DNA of 64,000 bases from Bradyrhizobium sp. ISRA464 (GTDB lineage: Bacteria; Pseudomonadota; Alphaproteobacteria; Rhizobiales; Xanthobacteraceae), in NCBI RefSeq assembly GCF_029910095.1, contig NZ_CP094526.1, positions 1,550,001 through 1,614,000 on the forward strand. Reading direction: 5' to 3'. Position 1 is the first letter of the stretch. Every line of letters starts with the position of its first letter. Positions 26,636-35,095 of this stretch are shown in pieces. The notes under the pieces are model-generated. The model saw only the letters and a program-made list of their open reading frames with translations. It ran no database searches and was not told the origin of the DNA. The position numbers were made by a program, and so were the translations under genes.

Positions 26636-28182
26636 CAGGCCGTGCAAAAATGTCGGCGCGGTGCCTGGAGCTGAGAACGAGGAGGGCACCCTCAAGCTGG
26701 ACAGGGCCGGAGCGCCTTGAGCAGAGCGGGTACGCTCTTGATGGCAATCAGTCTCTTGAGGTTGTAGGCGATGATGCTGAGCGCCAGTTCGGCTTTGGCT
26801 TTGCGCAATCCGCGGACGAGGAAGCGCGGGGTTCCCATCAACCATTTGATGGTCGCGAACGGATGCTCGGCGACTTCGCGGCGGAGCCTCATCCAGCTTG
26901 GATCGGCGATCGCCCGCTGATGCATGGCCTCGCGGTCATCGTCATGGAAGCCGCGCACGATGATCCGCTGCGCCGCCTCGGTGCATTGCGATTTCAGCGG
27001 ACAGGCCGGGCAGGCTTGCGTCCGATATTCCTTCTTCTGTTTGGTGTGGGAGGTCTTGAAGAGTTGGAGGACCTCACCGGCAGGGCAACCCCAGCTGTCG
27101 CTCTCTCGGGCGTAGCTGAACTGATCGCGGCTGAAGTATTGCTTGCCCTTCGGATTGACCCGCTCGCCATGCGGTACGATCGCGGTGATCCCGTCCTGCT
27201 CACATTGCTTGCCGTGCGCGCCGTTGGCATAGCCGGTATCGGCAACGACGCTCACCTGATCGGCGCCGACGGCCGCCTTGCCCTGCCGGGCCATCGGGTG
27301 GAGTTGCTGCAGATCGTTGCCCTCGTTGGTCAGATCGAACGCAACGATCATGTCATGCTGGGCATCGACCGCGATCTGTGCATTGTAGGCAACCTGATGG
27401 CCGCGCGGCGTGCGCATGAGCTTGGCCTCAGGCTCACCCAGCACCTTCTGCTTGAGCCCTTCCTGAACCAGCTGTTCGGCCTGCTGCTGCAATTCAGCCC
27501 GCTGAGCCCTCAACGCGGCAAGGGCTGCAGCCACGTCGGTCTTGGTCGGCTCAAGCGGCGTCTCCTCGGCGTCGGCCTCATCCATCGCCGTCAGGTAGTC
27601 GGCGATCTTGCGCTCGATCGCCGCATCCCGCTCCGCAAGCTTCGCCTTGGTGATCACCTGCTTGCGGCTCGCCGCCGCAGCAATCTTGCTCCCGTCGATC
27701 GCCAGGACTTCGCCTCCAAACACCGATTGCTCGCGGCAGAACTTTATAAAGGCCCGGCAGACCCCGGCAATCGCCTCAGGATAGTCCTTGCGGAAGTCCG
27801 CAATGGTCTTGAACACCGGCCTCACCCGGTTGATCAGCCAGAACACTTCGACATTGCGCCGAGCCTCACGCTCAAGCCGCCGGCTCGAACGCATCTGGTT
27901 CAGATACCCGTAGACATAAAGCTTCAACAGATCGCGCGGATCGTAAGGCGGCCGCCCCGTCGCCTCCGCCTCAACGTTCGAGAAACCCAGCCCGGCAAGG
28001 TCCAGGCTGTCCACAAAACCGTCAATGACGCGCACCGCGCTGTCTGCCGCGATCACCTCGTCCAACGTCTCGGGATACAACGTCGCCTGATAGCGCGATT
28101 GGCCAACGATGTGTGCCATCCTGCCCCCGAATCCGTCTCTGCCTCCCAAATCCAACATCAGACCGTGGTTTTTGCACGGCCT
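26636..28182 (-). mobile_element. IS1182-type insertion sequence, complete
   Basis: 1,547 bases with perfect 15-base terminal inverted repeats: CAGGCCGTGCAAAAA (26636-26650) and TTTTTGCACGGCCTG (28168-28182). The flanks carry a 4-base duplication TTTC (26632-26635 and 28183-28186). The flanks joined without the element read GTCCTGGC-TTTC-GCCAGGAC, a hairpin like the one at 26529, so the element entered the tetraloop. It has one intact transposase gene. The family name rests on the transposase; boundaries are read directly. Confidence 0.9.
26692..28119 (-). CDS. IS1182 family transposase
   Basis: About 475 residues from ATG 28119 (MAHIVGQSRYQ). It cuts and joins the element ends. DDE residues fit D142 (VLAIDGSKI), D294 (VVADTGYANG) and E418 (VAEHPFATIKW). 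A coiled-coil insertion lies at about 160-225, and four cysteines (345, 370, 373, 379) could bind zinc, as in other IS1182 transposases. The N-terminal domain has the YDPRDLLKLYVYGYLNQMRSSRRLE helix-turn-helix. No frameshift or internal stop is seen, so it may be functional. Confidence 0.93.
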   Translation of the reverse strand: MAHIVGQSRYQATLYPETLDEVIAADSAVRVIDGFVDSLDLAGLGFSNVEAEATGRPPYDPRDLLKLYVYGYLNQMRSSRRLEREARRNVEVFWLINRVRPVFKTIADFRKDYPEAIAGVCRAFIKFCREQSVFGGEVLAIDGSKIAAAASRKQVITKAKLAERDAAIERKIADYLTAMDEADAEETPLEPTKTDVAAALAALRAQRAELQQQAEQLVQEGLKQKVLGEPEAKLMRTPRGHQVAYNAQIAVDAQHDMIVAFDLTNEGNDLQQLHPMARQGKAAVGADQVSVVADTGYANGAHGKQCEQDGITAIVPHGERVNPKGKQYFSRDQFSYARESDSWGCPAGEVLQLFKTSHTKQKKEYRTQACPACPLKSQCTEAAQRIIVRGFHDDDREAMHQRAIADPSWMRLRREVAEHPFATIKWLMGTPRFLVRGLRKAKAELALSIIAYNLKRLIAIKSVPALLKALRPCPA

Positions 28183-28297
28183 GTTTCGCCAGGACGACGA
28201 ACGACGAGTCCAGTTCACAACACAAGCCGCGGAGTATGGATCCCGGCCTGCGCCAGGACGACCGCGATTGCGAGCGCGCGGCGTGCAAGCCGTGAAC

Positions 28298-28822
28298 TCA
28301 ATCCCGCGCGATGATCTCGCGCTCACCGCGATGCACGCGGGGTTCGTTGAGCTGGACGCCGGCGCGGCGGCGGACCAGGAATTTCGGGCGGCGGCTGCGG
28401 ATCGCATTACGGCGGCGGCGGCGCGGGGCCGGATCGCGCGGTGCTTCCTCGGTCAGTTGCGGAAGACCGAAGATGTCGCTCCACATCTGCCAGGCGGAGG
28501 CGATCTCGTCGGCGTCCGAACTGGTGCCGAGTGGAATCGCGAGCGAAGGATCGCGGTGAACCAGCACCAGCATCTGCGCGTCGTCGATGCCGCGCACCGC
28601 GACGCCGAGAAAGTCGCTGACGCGAACGTTGACGGCCATCCGCATGCCTTTGACGGCACGGCGTAGCACGACGTGTTCGCGATGAAGCTCGACCTGCCGC
28701 GTGCCGCCGTCCGCGCGCGTGTCCTGCGCGTGGAAGCTGAGCGGAAGGGAAAGAGGGTCGAGCCGCAGTGCACGGCTCGACCCGGCGGAGTTGATCCCGC
28801 CTGTTGGTGTTTGACGCCTCAC
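28298..28822 (-). CDS. DUF6101 family protein
   Basis: About 174 residues from GTG 28822. The central domain (SSRALRLDPLSLPLSF ... HVVLRRAVKGMRMAVNVRVSDFLGVAVR ... QMLVLVHRDPSLAIPL) fits DUF6101, a family confined mainly to Bradyrhizobium relatives. The C-terminus is strongly basic (APRRRRRNAIRSRRPKFLVRRR), which may bind nucleic acid or membrane. Function unknown. The insertion sequence lies 115 bases past its stop and does not touch the gene. Confidence 0.75.
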   Translation of the reverse strand: MRRQTPTGGINSAGSSRALRLDPLSLPLSFHAQDTRADGGTRQVELHREHVVLRRAVKGMRMAVNVRVSDFLGVAVRGIDDAQMLVLVHRDPSLAIPLGTSSDADEIASAWQMWSDIFGLPQLTEEAPRDPAPRRRRRNAIRSRRPKFLVRRRAGVQLNEPRVHRGEREIIARD

Positions 28823-29105
28823 GGCTTTATCTCCCCGCCGGGATTATGTTCCCGGTCGATGCGTGAGACCTTAGCCGAACGATTTCCGTTTCAGCTTAAA
28901 AAGCCTGGTTAACCCGATGTCACCAGCGCTGCTTCTGCCGCCATGATTGACAAGAGGTTGGCCCGGATGATTGACGAAGCCTTGCCGCGATTGCGAGAAT
29001 CTTTGCCGTTGCCGGGGTAAACCGCTTGAATTCCCTGTGAATCCGGCACATCTGGTGGGTTCGTCGACCTCGTTCCGACCCCGTCCAATCCGCAGGAATT
29101 TGTTC

Positions 29106-30497
29106 GTGAACCCTTCACCATTTGCATCGTCGCGACACGGTGATACCTCCGATCTGTTTGATCAATCGGGCTTGAGCAAGCTCGCGCAGCGTCTGGTCGA
29201 CGCAGCCAAGCGCGCGGGCGCCGATGCCGCCGACGCGGTCGCGGTGCGCGGCGTCTCGCAGGGCGTCGAGGTGCGCGACGGCCGGGTCGAGGAAACCGAG
29301 CGTTCGGAAGGCGACGACGTCGGGTTGCGCGTGTTCGTCGGCCAGCGCCAGGCGGTGGTGTCGACCAATGACGTCAGCGGTGACGGTGTCGCGAAGCTCG
29401 CCGAGCGCGCGGTCGCGATGGCGCGCGTGGCGCCCGACGACAAATATGTCGGGCTAGCCGATCCGGCGCTGCTTGCGCATGATTTCCCCGATCTCGATCT
29501 GCTCGACCGCAAGGTTCCTTCCACCGCCGAGCTGGAGCAGCGCGCGATGGAGGCGGAGGCCGCGGCGCTCGCGGTCAAGGGCGTCACCAAATCAGGCGGT
29601 GCGTCGGCTTCGACCGGGATCGGCGGCATGGTGCTGGTGACCTCGACCGGCTTCCACGGCTCCTATTTGCGTTCCAGCCAAAGCATCTCGACGACGGCGA
29701 TTTCAGGCGAAGGCACCGGCATGGAGCGCGACTACGATTTCACCAGCGCGCTGCATGCGTCAGATCTCGATTCGCCCGCTACCGTCGGCCGCAAGGCCGG
29801 CGAGCGCGCGGTGGCGCGGTCCAATCCGCGCAAGGTCGAAACCTGCAAGGTGCCGGTGATCTACGACCCGCGGGTTGCGGGCTCGATCATCGGCCATCTC
29901 GTCGGCGCCATCAACGGCGCCTCGATCGCGCGCAAGACCAGCTTCCTGAAGGACCGGCTCGGCGAGCAGCTGTTCTCGAAGACCATCCGCATCATCGACG
30001 ATCCGTTGCGGGTGCGTGGCCTGCGCTCGCAGACCTTCGATGCCGAGGGCGTCAAGGTGAAGAAAACAGCGCTGATCGATGATGGCGTGCTGACAACATG
30101 GATTCTGGACTCCGCGACCGCGCGCGAGCTTGGCCTCGTCACGACCGGCCACGCCCATCGCGGCGTGTCGTCCTCACCCTCGCCGGGATCATACAATTTG
30201 CATCTCGAGCCCGGCACGGTGACTCCGAAGGAGCTGATCTCCGACATCAAGCAGGGCTTCTATGTGACAGATTTGATCGGATCCGGTGTCAACGGCGTGA
30301 CGGGCGACTACAGCCGCGGCGCGTCCGGCTTCTGGATCGAGAATGGCGAGATCACCTATCCGGTCAGCGAGGTGACCATCGCGGGCCATCTGCTGCCGAT
30401 GTTCAAGTCGCTGGTTGCGGCCAACGATCTGGAATTCCGCTACGGCGTCAACGCGCCGACGCTGCGCATCGAGGGCCTGACGCTTGGCGGACGCTGA
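29106..30497 (+). CDS. pmbA: PmbA/TldE metallopeptidase-family protein
   Basis: About 463 residues from GTG 29106, which AGGA precedes by ten bases. In E. coli PmbA (TldE) pairs with TldD to process microcin B17 and CcdA; TldE is the subunit without the HExxxH zinc motif, and none is seen here. Typical PmbA segments: GVEVRDGRVEETERSEGDDVGLRVFVG, YDFTSALHASDLDSPATVGRKAGERAV, and a C-terminus GASGFWIENGEITYPVSEVTIAGHLL. It opens the run pmbA-cysQ-DUF4170-DUF374-waaA-lpxK and overlaps the next gene by 14 bases. Confidence 0.92.
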   Translation: MNPSPFASSRHGDTSDLFDQSGLSKLAQRLVDAAKRAGADAADAVAVRGVSQGVEVRDGRVEETERSEGDDVGLRVFVGQRQAVVSTNDVSGDGVAKLAERAVAMARVAPDDKYVGLADPALLAHDFPDLDLLDRKVPSTAELEQRAMEAEAAALAVKGVTKSGGASASTGIGGMVLVTSTGFHGSYLRSSQSISTTAISGEGTGMERDYDFTSALHASDLDSPATVGRKAGERAVARSNPRKVETCKVPVIYDPRVAGSIIGHLVGAINGASIARKTSFLKDRLGEQLFSKTIRIIDDPLRVRGLRSQTFDAEGVKVKKTALIDDGVLTTWILDSATARELGLVTTGHAHRGVSSSPSPGSYNLHLEPGTVTPKELISDIKQGFYVTDLIGSGVNGVTGDYSRGASGFWIENGEITYPVSEVTIAGHLLPMFKSLVAANDLEFRYGVNAPTLRIEGLTLGGR

Positions 30498-31293
30498 TAC
30501 GGACGACTGGATCAAGGCCCGCGACGCGGCATTGCTGACCAAGACGGTGCACGAGGCGGGACGGCTGGCGCTGTCGCTGTTCCGGACCGAGCTGAAGAAC
30601 TGGATCAAGGGTGCCTCGTCGCCGGTCTCCGAAGCCGACATCGCGGTGAACGACCTGCTGGAGGAGCGGCTGCGCGCGGCAACGCCGGATTACGGCTGGT
30701 TGTCGGAGGAAAGCGCCGATGACGAGACGAGGCTCGGCAAGCGCCTGACCTGGATCGTCGATCCGATCGACGGCACCCGCGCCTATCTCGCCGGTCGCGA
30801 GGACTGGTGCGTCAGCGTGGCGCTGGTTGAGAAGGCGTCGCCGTTGCTCGCGGCGGTGTATGCACCGGCCTCCGATGAATTCTTTTTCGCCGCGCGCGGG
30901 CAGGGGGCGACCCGCAACGACATCGCCGTGCACGCGACCGCCGGCACCGATTTCGACTTTCTGCGTATGGCGGGGCCAAAGCCCCTCGTGCAACGGCTCG
31001 GTCCGACGTCGGGCGAGATCACGCTCTATCCGCGAATCGGATCGTTGGCCTTGCGGCTGTGCCGGGTCGCACAAGGTCATCTTGACGCGGCCTTCGCGGG
31101 TGGGCAAAGCCGCGACTGGGATCTTGCCGCGGCGAATTTGATCGTGCAGGAAGCGGATGGTAAGATGACTGCGCTCTCGGGGGATGCGATTGAGTACAAT
31201 CGCCGGGAGGTATCGCATGGGGTGCTGGTGGCAGCGGGACGTGATCGTCATGCACGCATTGTCGAGCATTTTCGTAACCGTCCATTGCCCTGA
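30484..31293 (+). CDS. Inositol-monophosphatase / CysQ-family phosphatase
   Basis: About 269 residues, apparently starting at TTG 30484 inside the pmbA end. The Li-sensitive phosphatase signature is complete: EES (about 75-77), WIVDPIDGTRAYL (about 95-107, metal-binding D-x-I-D-G-T) and RDWDLAAANLIVQEA (about 211-225). Members hydrolyse inositol phosphate, 3'-phosphoadenosine 5'-phosphate or related compounds. The gene position suggests a 3'(2'),5'-bisphosphate nucleotidase, but the substrate cannot be fixed from sequence. Confidence 0.88.
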   Translation: MADADTDDWIKARDAALLTKTVHEAGRLALSLFRTELKNWIKGASSPVSEADIAVNDLLEERLRAATPDYGWLSEESADDETRLGKRLTWIVDPIDGTRAYLAGREDWCVSVALVEKASPLLAAVYAPASDEFFFAARGQGATRNDIAVHATAGTDFDFLRMAGPKPLVQRLGPTSGEITLYPRIGSLALRLCRVAQGHLDAAFAGGQSRDWDLAAANLIVQEADGKMTALSGDAIEYNRREVSHGVLVAAGRDRHARIVEHFRNRPLP

Positions 31294-31408
31294 AGCTCCA
31301 TCGATCCGCACCGCGCATTCGACGAGCACGACCAGTCCTGTGACGACCAGACCCGTGAAGACCACGCTCCAACTTGCTTGCCGGGCATCCCGTTAGGAAA
31401 AGGCCATC

Positions 31409-31657
31409 ATGTCAGACAATGCCCAGCCGCAACTGCTCCACCTCGTCATCGGTGGCGAGTTGACCGATCTCGAGCACAACACCTTCAAGAACCTGGACGA
31501 AGTCGACATCGTCGGGGTGTACCCGAACTATGCGACTGCTTACGCGGCCTGGAAGGCGAAGGCGCAGCAGACGGTGGACAACGCCCAGATGCGCTATTTC
31601 GTTGTTCACCTCCACCGGTTGCTCGATCCTGAGCAGGACGCAAAGCACTCCCATTGA
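31409..31657 (+). CDS. DUF4170 family protein
   Basis: 82 residues from ATG 31409. The pattern LLHLVIGGELTDLEHNTFKNLDEVDIVGVYPNYATAYAAWKAKAQQTVDNAQMRYFVVHLHRLLDP matches DUF4170, a small alphaproteobacterial family that often sits just before lipid A genes. No cysteine, no membrane segment. Its stop TGA overlaps the TTG start of the next gene. The job is unknown; context points to lipopolysaccharide synthesis. Confidence 0.88.
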   Translation: MSDNAQPQLLHLVIGGELTDLEHNTFKNLDEVDIVGVYPNYATAYAAWKAKAQQTVDNAQMRYFVVHLHRLLDPEQDAKHSH

Positions 31658-32367
31658 AACGTTTTTTTCGCGATTTGCTGCGCAGCGCCTTCGTGCAGCG
31701 CGCGCTGGGTGTGCTTGCGGCCGAGTACTTGCGGCTGGTCTGGCTCACCAACCGCTTCAGCTACGACCCGCCGGATGTCTATGAGCAGGTCGAGCCGATG
31801 ATGCCGGCGATTTTCGTGTTCTGGCACGGCCAGCACCTGATGACGCCGTTCGTCAAGATCAAGGAGAGCTATCGCGCCAAGGTGCTGATCTCCCGGCACC
31901 CCGACGGCGAGTTCAACGCGATCGCGGCCGAGCGGCTCGGGATCGGCACCATCCGCGGTTCCGGCGACCACTCCGGCGCCTTCAACCGCAAGGGCGGCGT
32001 CGGTGCCTTCAAGGAGATGGGACGGGCACTGGAAGATGGCTGGAATGTCGCGACCACGGCCGATGTGCCGAAGCGGGCGCGGGTGGCAGGCCTCGGTCCT
32101 GTGATGCTGGCGCGGGAGACCGGCCGGCCGATCCTCGCTTTGGCGATGGTCACCAGCCGTTTCATCCGGTTGAAAAACTGGGATTCCACCACCATCAATT
32201 TGCCATTCGGGCGAGGCGCAGTGGTAGGTATTGAGCCGGTTTACGTGCCGCCCGATGCCGATGCCGCGACCATGGAAAAGCTTCGGCAGCACGTGGAGTT
32301 TCTTCTGAACGAAGCGACCCGACGCGCCTATGCCGCGGTCGGGCGGCCGGAGGCAGCGCTTGGCTAG
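31654..32367 (+). CDS. DUF374 lysophospholipid acyltransferase-family protein
   Basis: About 237 residues from TTG 31654, overlapping the previous stop as TTGA. The motif VFWHGQHLMTPF (about 55-66) replaces the usual HX4D of acyltransferases, and SRHPDGEFNA and GIGTIRGSGDHSG complete the DUF374 pattern. In alphaproteobacteria such proteins lie next to waaA and lpxK and are thought to add an acyl chain to lipid A. The reaction here is inferred from family and position. It overlaps waaA by eight bases if that starts at 32360. Confidence 0.85.
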   Translation: MKRFFRDLLRSAFVQRALGVLAAEYLRLVWLTNRFSYDPPDVYEQVEPMMPAIFVFWHGQHLMTPFVKIKESYRAKVLISRHPDGEFNAIAAERLGIGTIRGSGDHSGAFNRKGGVGAFKEMGRALEDGWNVATTADVPKRARVAGLGPVMLARETGRPILALAMVTSRFIRLKNWDSTTINLPFGRGAVVGIEPVYVPPDADAATMEKLRQHVEFLLNEATRRAYAAVGRPEAALG

Positions 32368-33664
32368 CTCGCTCCCGATGACGTTGCGCGTGTATCGCAA
32401 GCTGTCGTCTGCGATGGTGCCGCTCGCGCCTGCTTTGATCAAACGACGCTTGAGGCTCGGCAAGGAAGATCCCGCACGGGTCGGCGAGCGGCGCGGCATG
32501 AGCGACGACGTCCGGCCGCACGGCCCGCTGGTCTGGATCCACGGCGCGAGCGTCGGCGAGGTGCTGGCGGCCGCGGCGCTGATCGAGCGCCTGCGCGCGT
32601 TCAATCTGCGCATCCTCCTCACCTCGGGCACGGTGACCTCGGCCGCGATCGTGGCGAAACGTTTCCCGCCTGACGTGATCCACCAGTACGTGCCGTATGA
32701 CTCGCCGCGCTATGTCGCGCGCTTCCTCGATCACTGGCGGCCCTCGCTGGCGCTGTTCATCGAGTCAGATCTGTGGCCGAACCTGATCCTGTCGAGCGCC
32801 GCCCGGCGGCTGCCGATGGTGCTGATCAACGGGCGGATGTCACAGCGCTCGTTCCCGCGCTGGCGCCGCGTCTCCAACACCATTTCCGCGCTGCTCGGCC
32901 GGTTCGATATCTGCCTTGCCCAATCGGATACCGATGCCGAACGCTTCGCCGCGCTCGGCAGCCGCCGCGTCGTCACCACGGGCAATCTCAAGCTCGACGT
33001 GCCGGCGCCGCCGGCCGATCCCGCCAAGCTGGAGCGGCTGATGTCGGTGACGCGCGGCCGCCCGATCGCGGTCTCGGCCTCCACCCATCCGGGCGAGGAA
33101 GAGATCCTGATCGAGACGCACAAGACGCTCTCGGGCTTCTTCCCCGGACTGCTCACGGTGATCGTGCCGCGCCACGCCGATCGCGGCGAATCGGTCGCGC
33201 GGCTCGTCACCGCCGCGGGCCTGCGCCCCGGCCTGCGCTCGCATGAGGACCTGCCGGTCGCGACCACCGACATCTATGTCGCCGATACGATGGGCGAGCT
33301 CGGCTTGTTCTATCGGCTGGCACCAATCGTGTTCATGGGCGGCTCGCTGGTCCCGCATGGCGGCCAGAATCCGATCGAGGCCATCAAGCTCGGCGCCGCG
33401 ATCGTGCATGGTCCGCATGTCTTCAATTTCACCGACGTCTATGAGGCGCTGGATCGCTCCGGCGGCGCGAGGCGCGCCGATGATCGGGAAGCGTTGGTCA
33501 AGCAGCTCGGCCAGTTCCTGGCCGACCCCGCTGCGCGCGACGCTTCGCTCGCGGCATCGGAGCGCGTCGTCGAGCAGCTTGGCGGCGCGCTGGAGCGCAC
33601 GCTGACGGCGCTCGAGCCCTATCTGTTGCAGCTGCGGCTCGAGATGGGAGCCGCCAATGCGTGA
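32360..33664 (+). CDS. waaA: 3-deoxy-D-manno-octulosonic acid (Kdo) transferase
   Basis: About 434 residues, GT30 family. It moves Kdo from CMP-Kdo onto lipid IVA at the inner membrane. Visible features: N-terminal hydrophobic helix, LVWIHGASVGEVLAA (about 57-71) with the catalytic glutamate, PRHADRGE, and MGGSLVPHGGQNPIEA (about 327-342). TTG 32360 gives an 8-base overlap with the gene before; ATG 32378 is the alternative start. It overlaps lpxK by eight bases. Confidence 0.94.
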   Translation: MASSLPMTLRVYRKLSSAMVPLAPALIKRRLRLGKEDPARVGERRGMSDDVRPHGPLVWIHGASVGEVLAAAALIERLRAFNLRILLTSGTVTSAAIVAKRFPPDVIHQYVPYDSPRYVARFLDHWRPSLALFIESDLWPNLILSSAARRLPMVLINGRMSQRSFPRWRRVSNTISALLGRFDICLAQSDTDAERFAALGSRRVVTTGNLKLDVPAPPADPAKLERLMSVTRGRPIAVSASTHPGEEEILIETHKTLSGFFPGLLTVIVPRHADRGESVARLVTAAGLRPGLRSHEDLPVATTDIYVADTMGELGLFYRLAPIVFMGGSLVPHGGQNPIEAIKLGAAIVHGPHVFNFTDVYEALDRSGGARRADDREALVKQLGQFLADPAARDASLAASERVVEQLGGALERTLTALEPYLLQLRLEMGAANA

Positions 33665-34679
33665 GCCGGCCTTCTGGTACCGGCCTTCGTCTTGGATATC
33701 GCATCTGTTGAGACCGCTCGCCGCGCTTTACGGCGCGATCGCCGCGCAGCGCATGCAGCGCGTCGGCGCGGATGCCGGCATTCCGGTCTTTTGCATCGGC
33801 AATTATCACGTCGGCGGCGCCGGCAAGACGCCGACCGTGCTGGCGCTCGCGAAGCTGCTGCGTGAGCTCGACGAGCGGCCGGTGGTGCTCAGCCGTGGCT
33901 ATGGCGGCAGGCTGCGTGGCCCGGTCAAGGTCGATCCCGACAGCCACACTGCGGCGGATGTCGGCGACGAGCCGCTGATGATGGCGTCGACGCTGCCGGT
34001 CGTGGTTTCGCGCGCGCGCGCCGAGGGCCTCGCGCTGGCACGGGCCCAGGACGCGAGCGTGATCCTCATGGACGACGGCTTCCAGAATCCGTCGGTGGTC
34101 AAGGATGCTTCATTCATCGTCATCGACGGCAAGCGCGGGCTCGGAAATGGTCGTGTCTTTCCGGCCGGACCCCTGCGCGCGCCGCTGCCGCCGCAGCTGG
34201 CGCGGACCGACGCGCTGATCGTGGTCGGCGAGGGGAATGCGGCGCAAAAGATCGCGGCCGAGCTCGCGTCGCGCGGCAAGCCCGTGCTCCCGGCGCGGCT
34301 GAAGCCGGATGAAGCTTCGCTCGCAGCGTTGCGCGACAAACGCGCGCTCGCCTTTGCCGGCATCGGCGATCCCGCGCGCTTCTTCAACACGCTGCGGACC
34401 AGCGGTGTCGAGGTCGTGCAGGGCCGCGCCTTCGCCGATCACCACGCCTTTACGAAGGCTGAGATCGACGCGCTCGTTGCGGAGGCGCGCCGCGACGGCT
34501 TGGCGCTGGTGACAACGGAAAAGGATCTTGCGCGGTTGCGCGCCGCGGGCGGGATACCGGCCTGGGCGCAGGCGATCGTGCCGTTCGCCGTCACGCTGCA
34601 GTTCGCGGATGCGTCAGCGCTGCGGCGCTTCGTGACCGATCAGCTGTTCAAGGCAAGGCAGAGGAGATTGAGCAAGTGA
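33657..34679 (+). CDS. lpxK: Tetraacyldisaccharide 4'-kinase
   Basis: About 340 residues. It phosphorylates the 4' position of the lipid A disaccharide. The P-loop GNYHVGGAGKTP (48-59) and the following LSRGYGG (about 78-84), DVGDEPLM (about 100-107) and MDDGFQNPSV (about 138-147) are all present. An N-terminal amphipathic/hydrophobic helix anchors it in the membrane. Last gene of the operon; it ends two bases before the convergent DUF2093 gene. Confidence 0.95.
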   Translation: MREPAFWYRPSSWISHLLRPLAALYGAIAAQRMQRVGADAGIPVFCIGNYHVGGAGKTPTVLALAKLLRELDERPVVLSRGYGGRLRGPVKVDPDSHTAADVGDEPLMMASTLPVVVSRARAEGLALARAQDASVILMDDGFQNPSVVKDASFIVIDGKRGLGNGRVFPAGPLRAPLPPQLARTDALIVVGEGNAAQKIAAELASRGKPVLPARLKPDEASLAALRDKRALAFAGIGDPARFFNTLRTSGVEVVQGRAFADHHAFTKAEIDALVAEARRDGLALVTTEKDLARLRAAGGIPAWAQAIVPFAVTLQFADASALRRFVTDQLFKARQRRLSK

Positions 34680-34681
34680 GC

Positions 34682-34909
34682 CTAGCCTTGCGGCTTCAGT
34701 GCGTCGGGGAAATGCCGCTGCAGCACGGCGCCCGGGGTGGCGTAGGCTTCCTGCAGGTCGACGCTCCAGTACTTGAGTTCGTCGAGCGGGATCCGTGAGT
34801 CCGTGATCGCGCAGCGCACGAAGGTGCCGGGCGAGATCACGCGGAAATCGCCGTCCAGATACTGCACCTGCGCCTCGCCGTGGCCCGAGGGACCGAACTT
34901 GTTCAGCAC
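34682..34909 (-). CDS. DUF2093 family protein
   Basis: 75 residues. The pattern VQYLDGDFRVISPGTFVRCAITDSRIPLDELKYWSVDLQEAYATP is that of DUF2093, a short alphaproteobacterial family of unknown role. The single conserved cysteine is in FVRCAIT. It converges on lpxK with a gap of two bases, so the two transcripts must overlap. Confidence 0.85.
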   Translation of the reverse strand: MLNKFGPSGHGEAQVQYLDGDFRVISPGTFVRCAITDSRIPLDELKYWSVDLQEAYATPGAVLQRHFPDALKPQG

Positions 34910-35095
34910 GATTGAACTCTCCGCCTTGCCTCACATGAGGCTTACTGGATGTTCATGAAGCCGTCTATCACAGATAGGGCGGCATGTCCGTCCATTAAAC
35001 CACCGACTTGTGATGATTTGGCGGCAGACGCGCATGGTAGCCTTGCGCGCATGGTTCGCTGTGTTTTCAGCACTATAACGAGCCGGCCGGATCGG

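Noticed and set aside
26506..28314. Long plus-strand open frame across the insertion sequence
   Set aside because: It is antisense to a clear DDE transposase and crosses both terminal repeats, so it cannot be an original gene.
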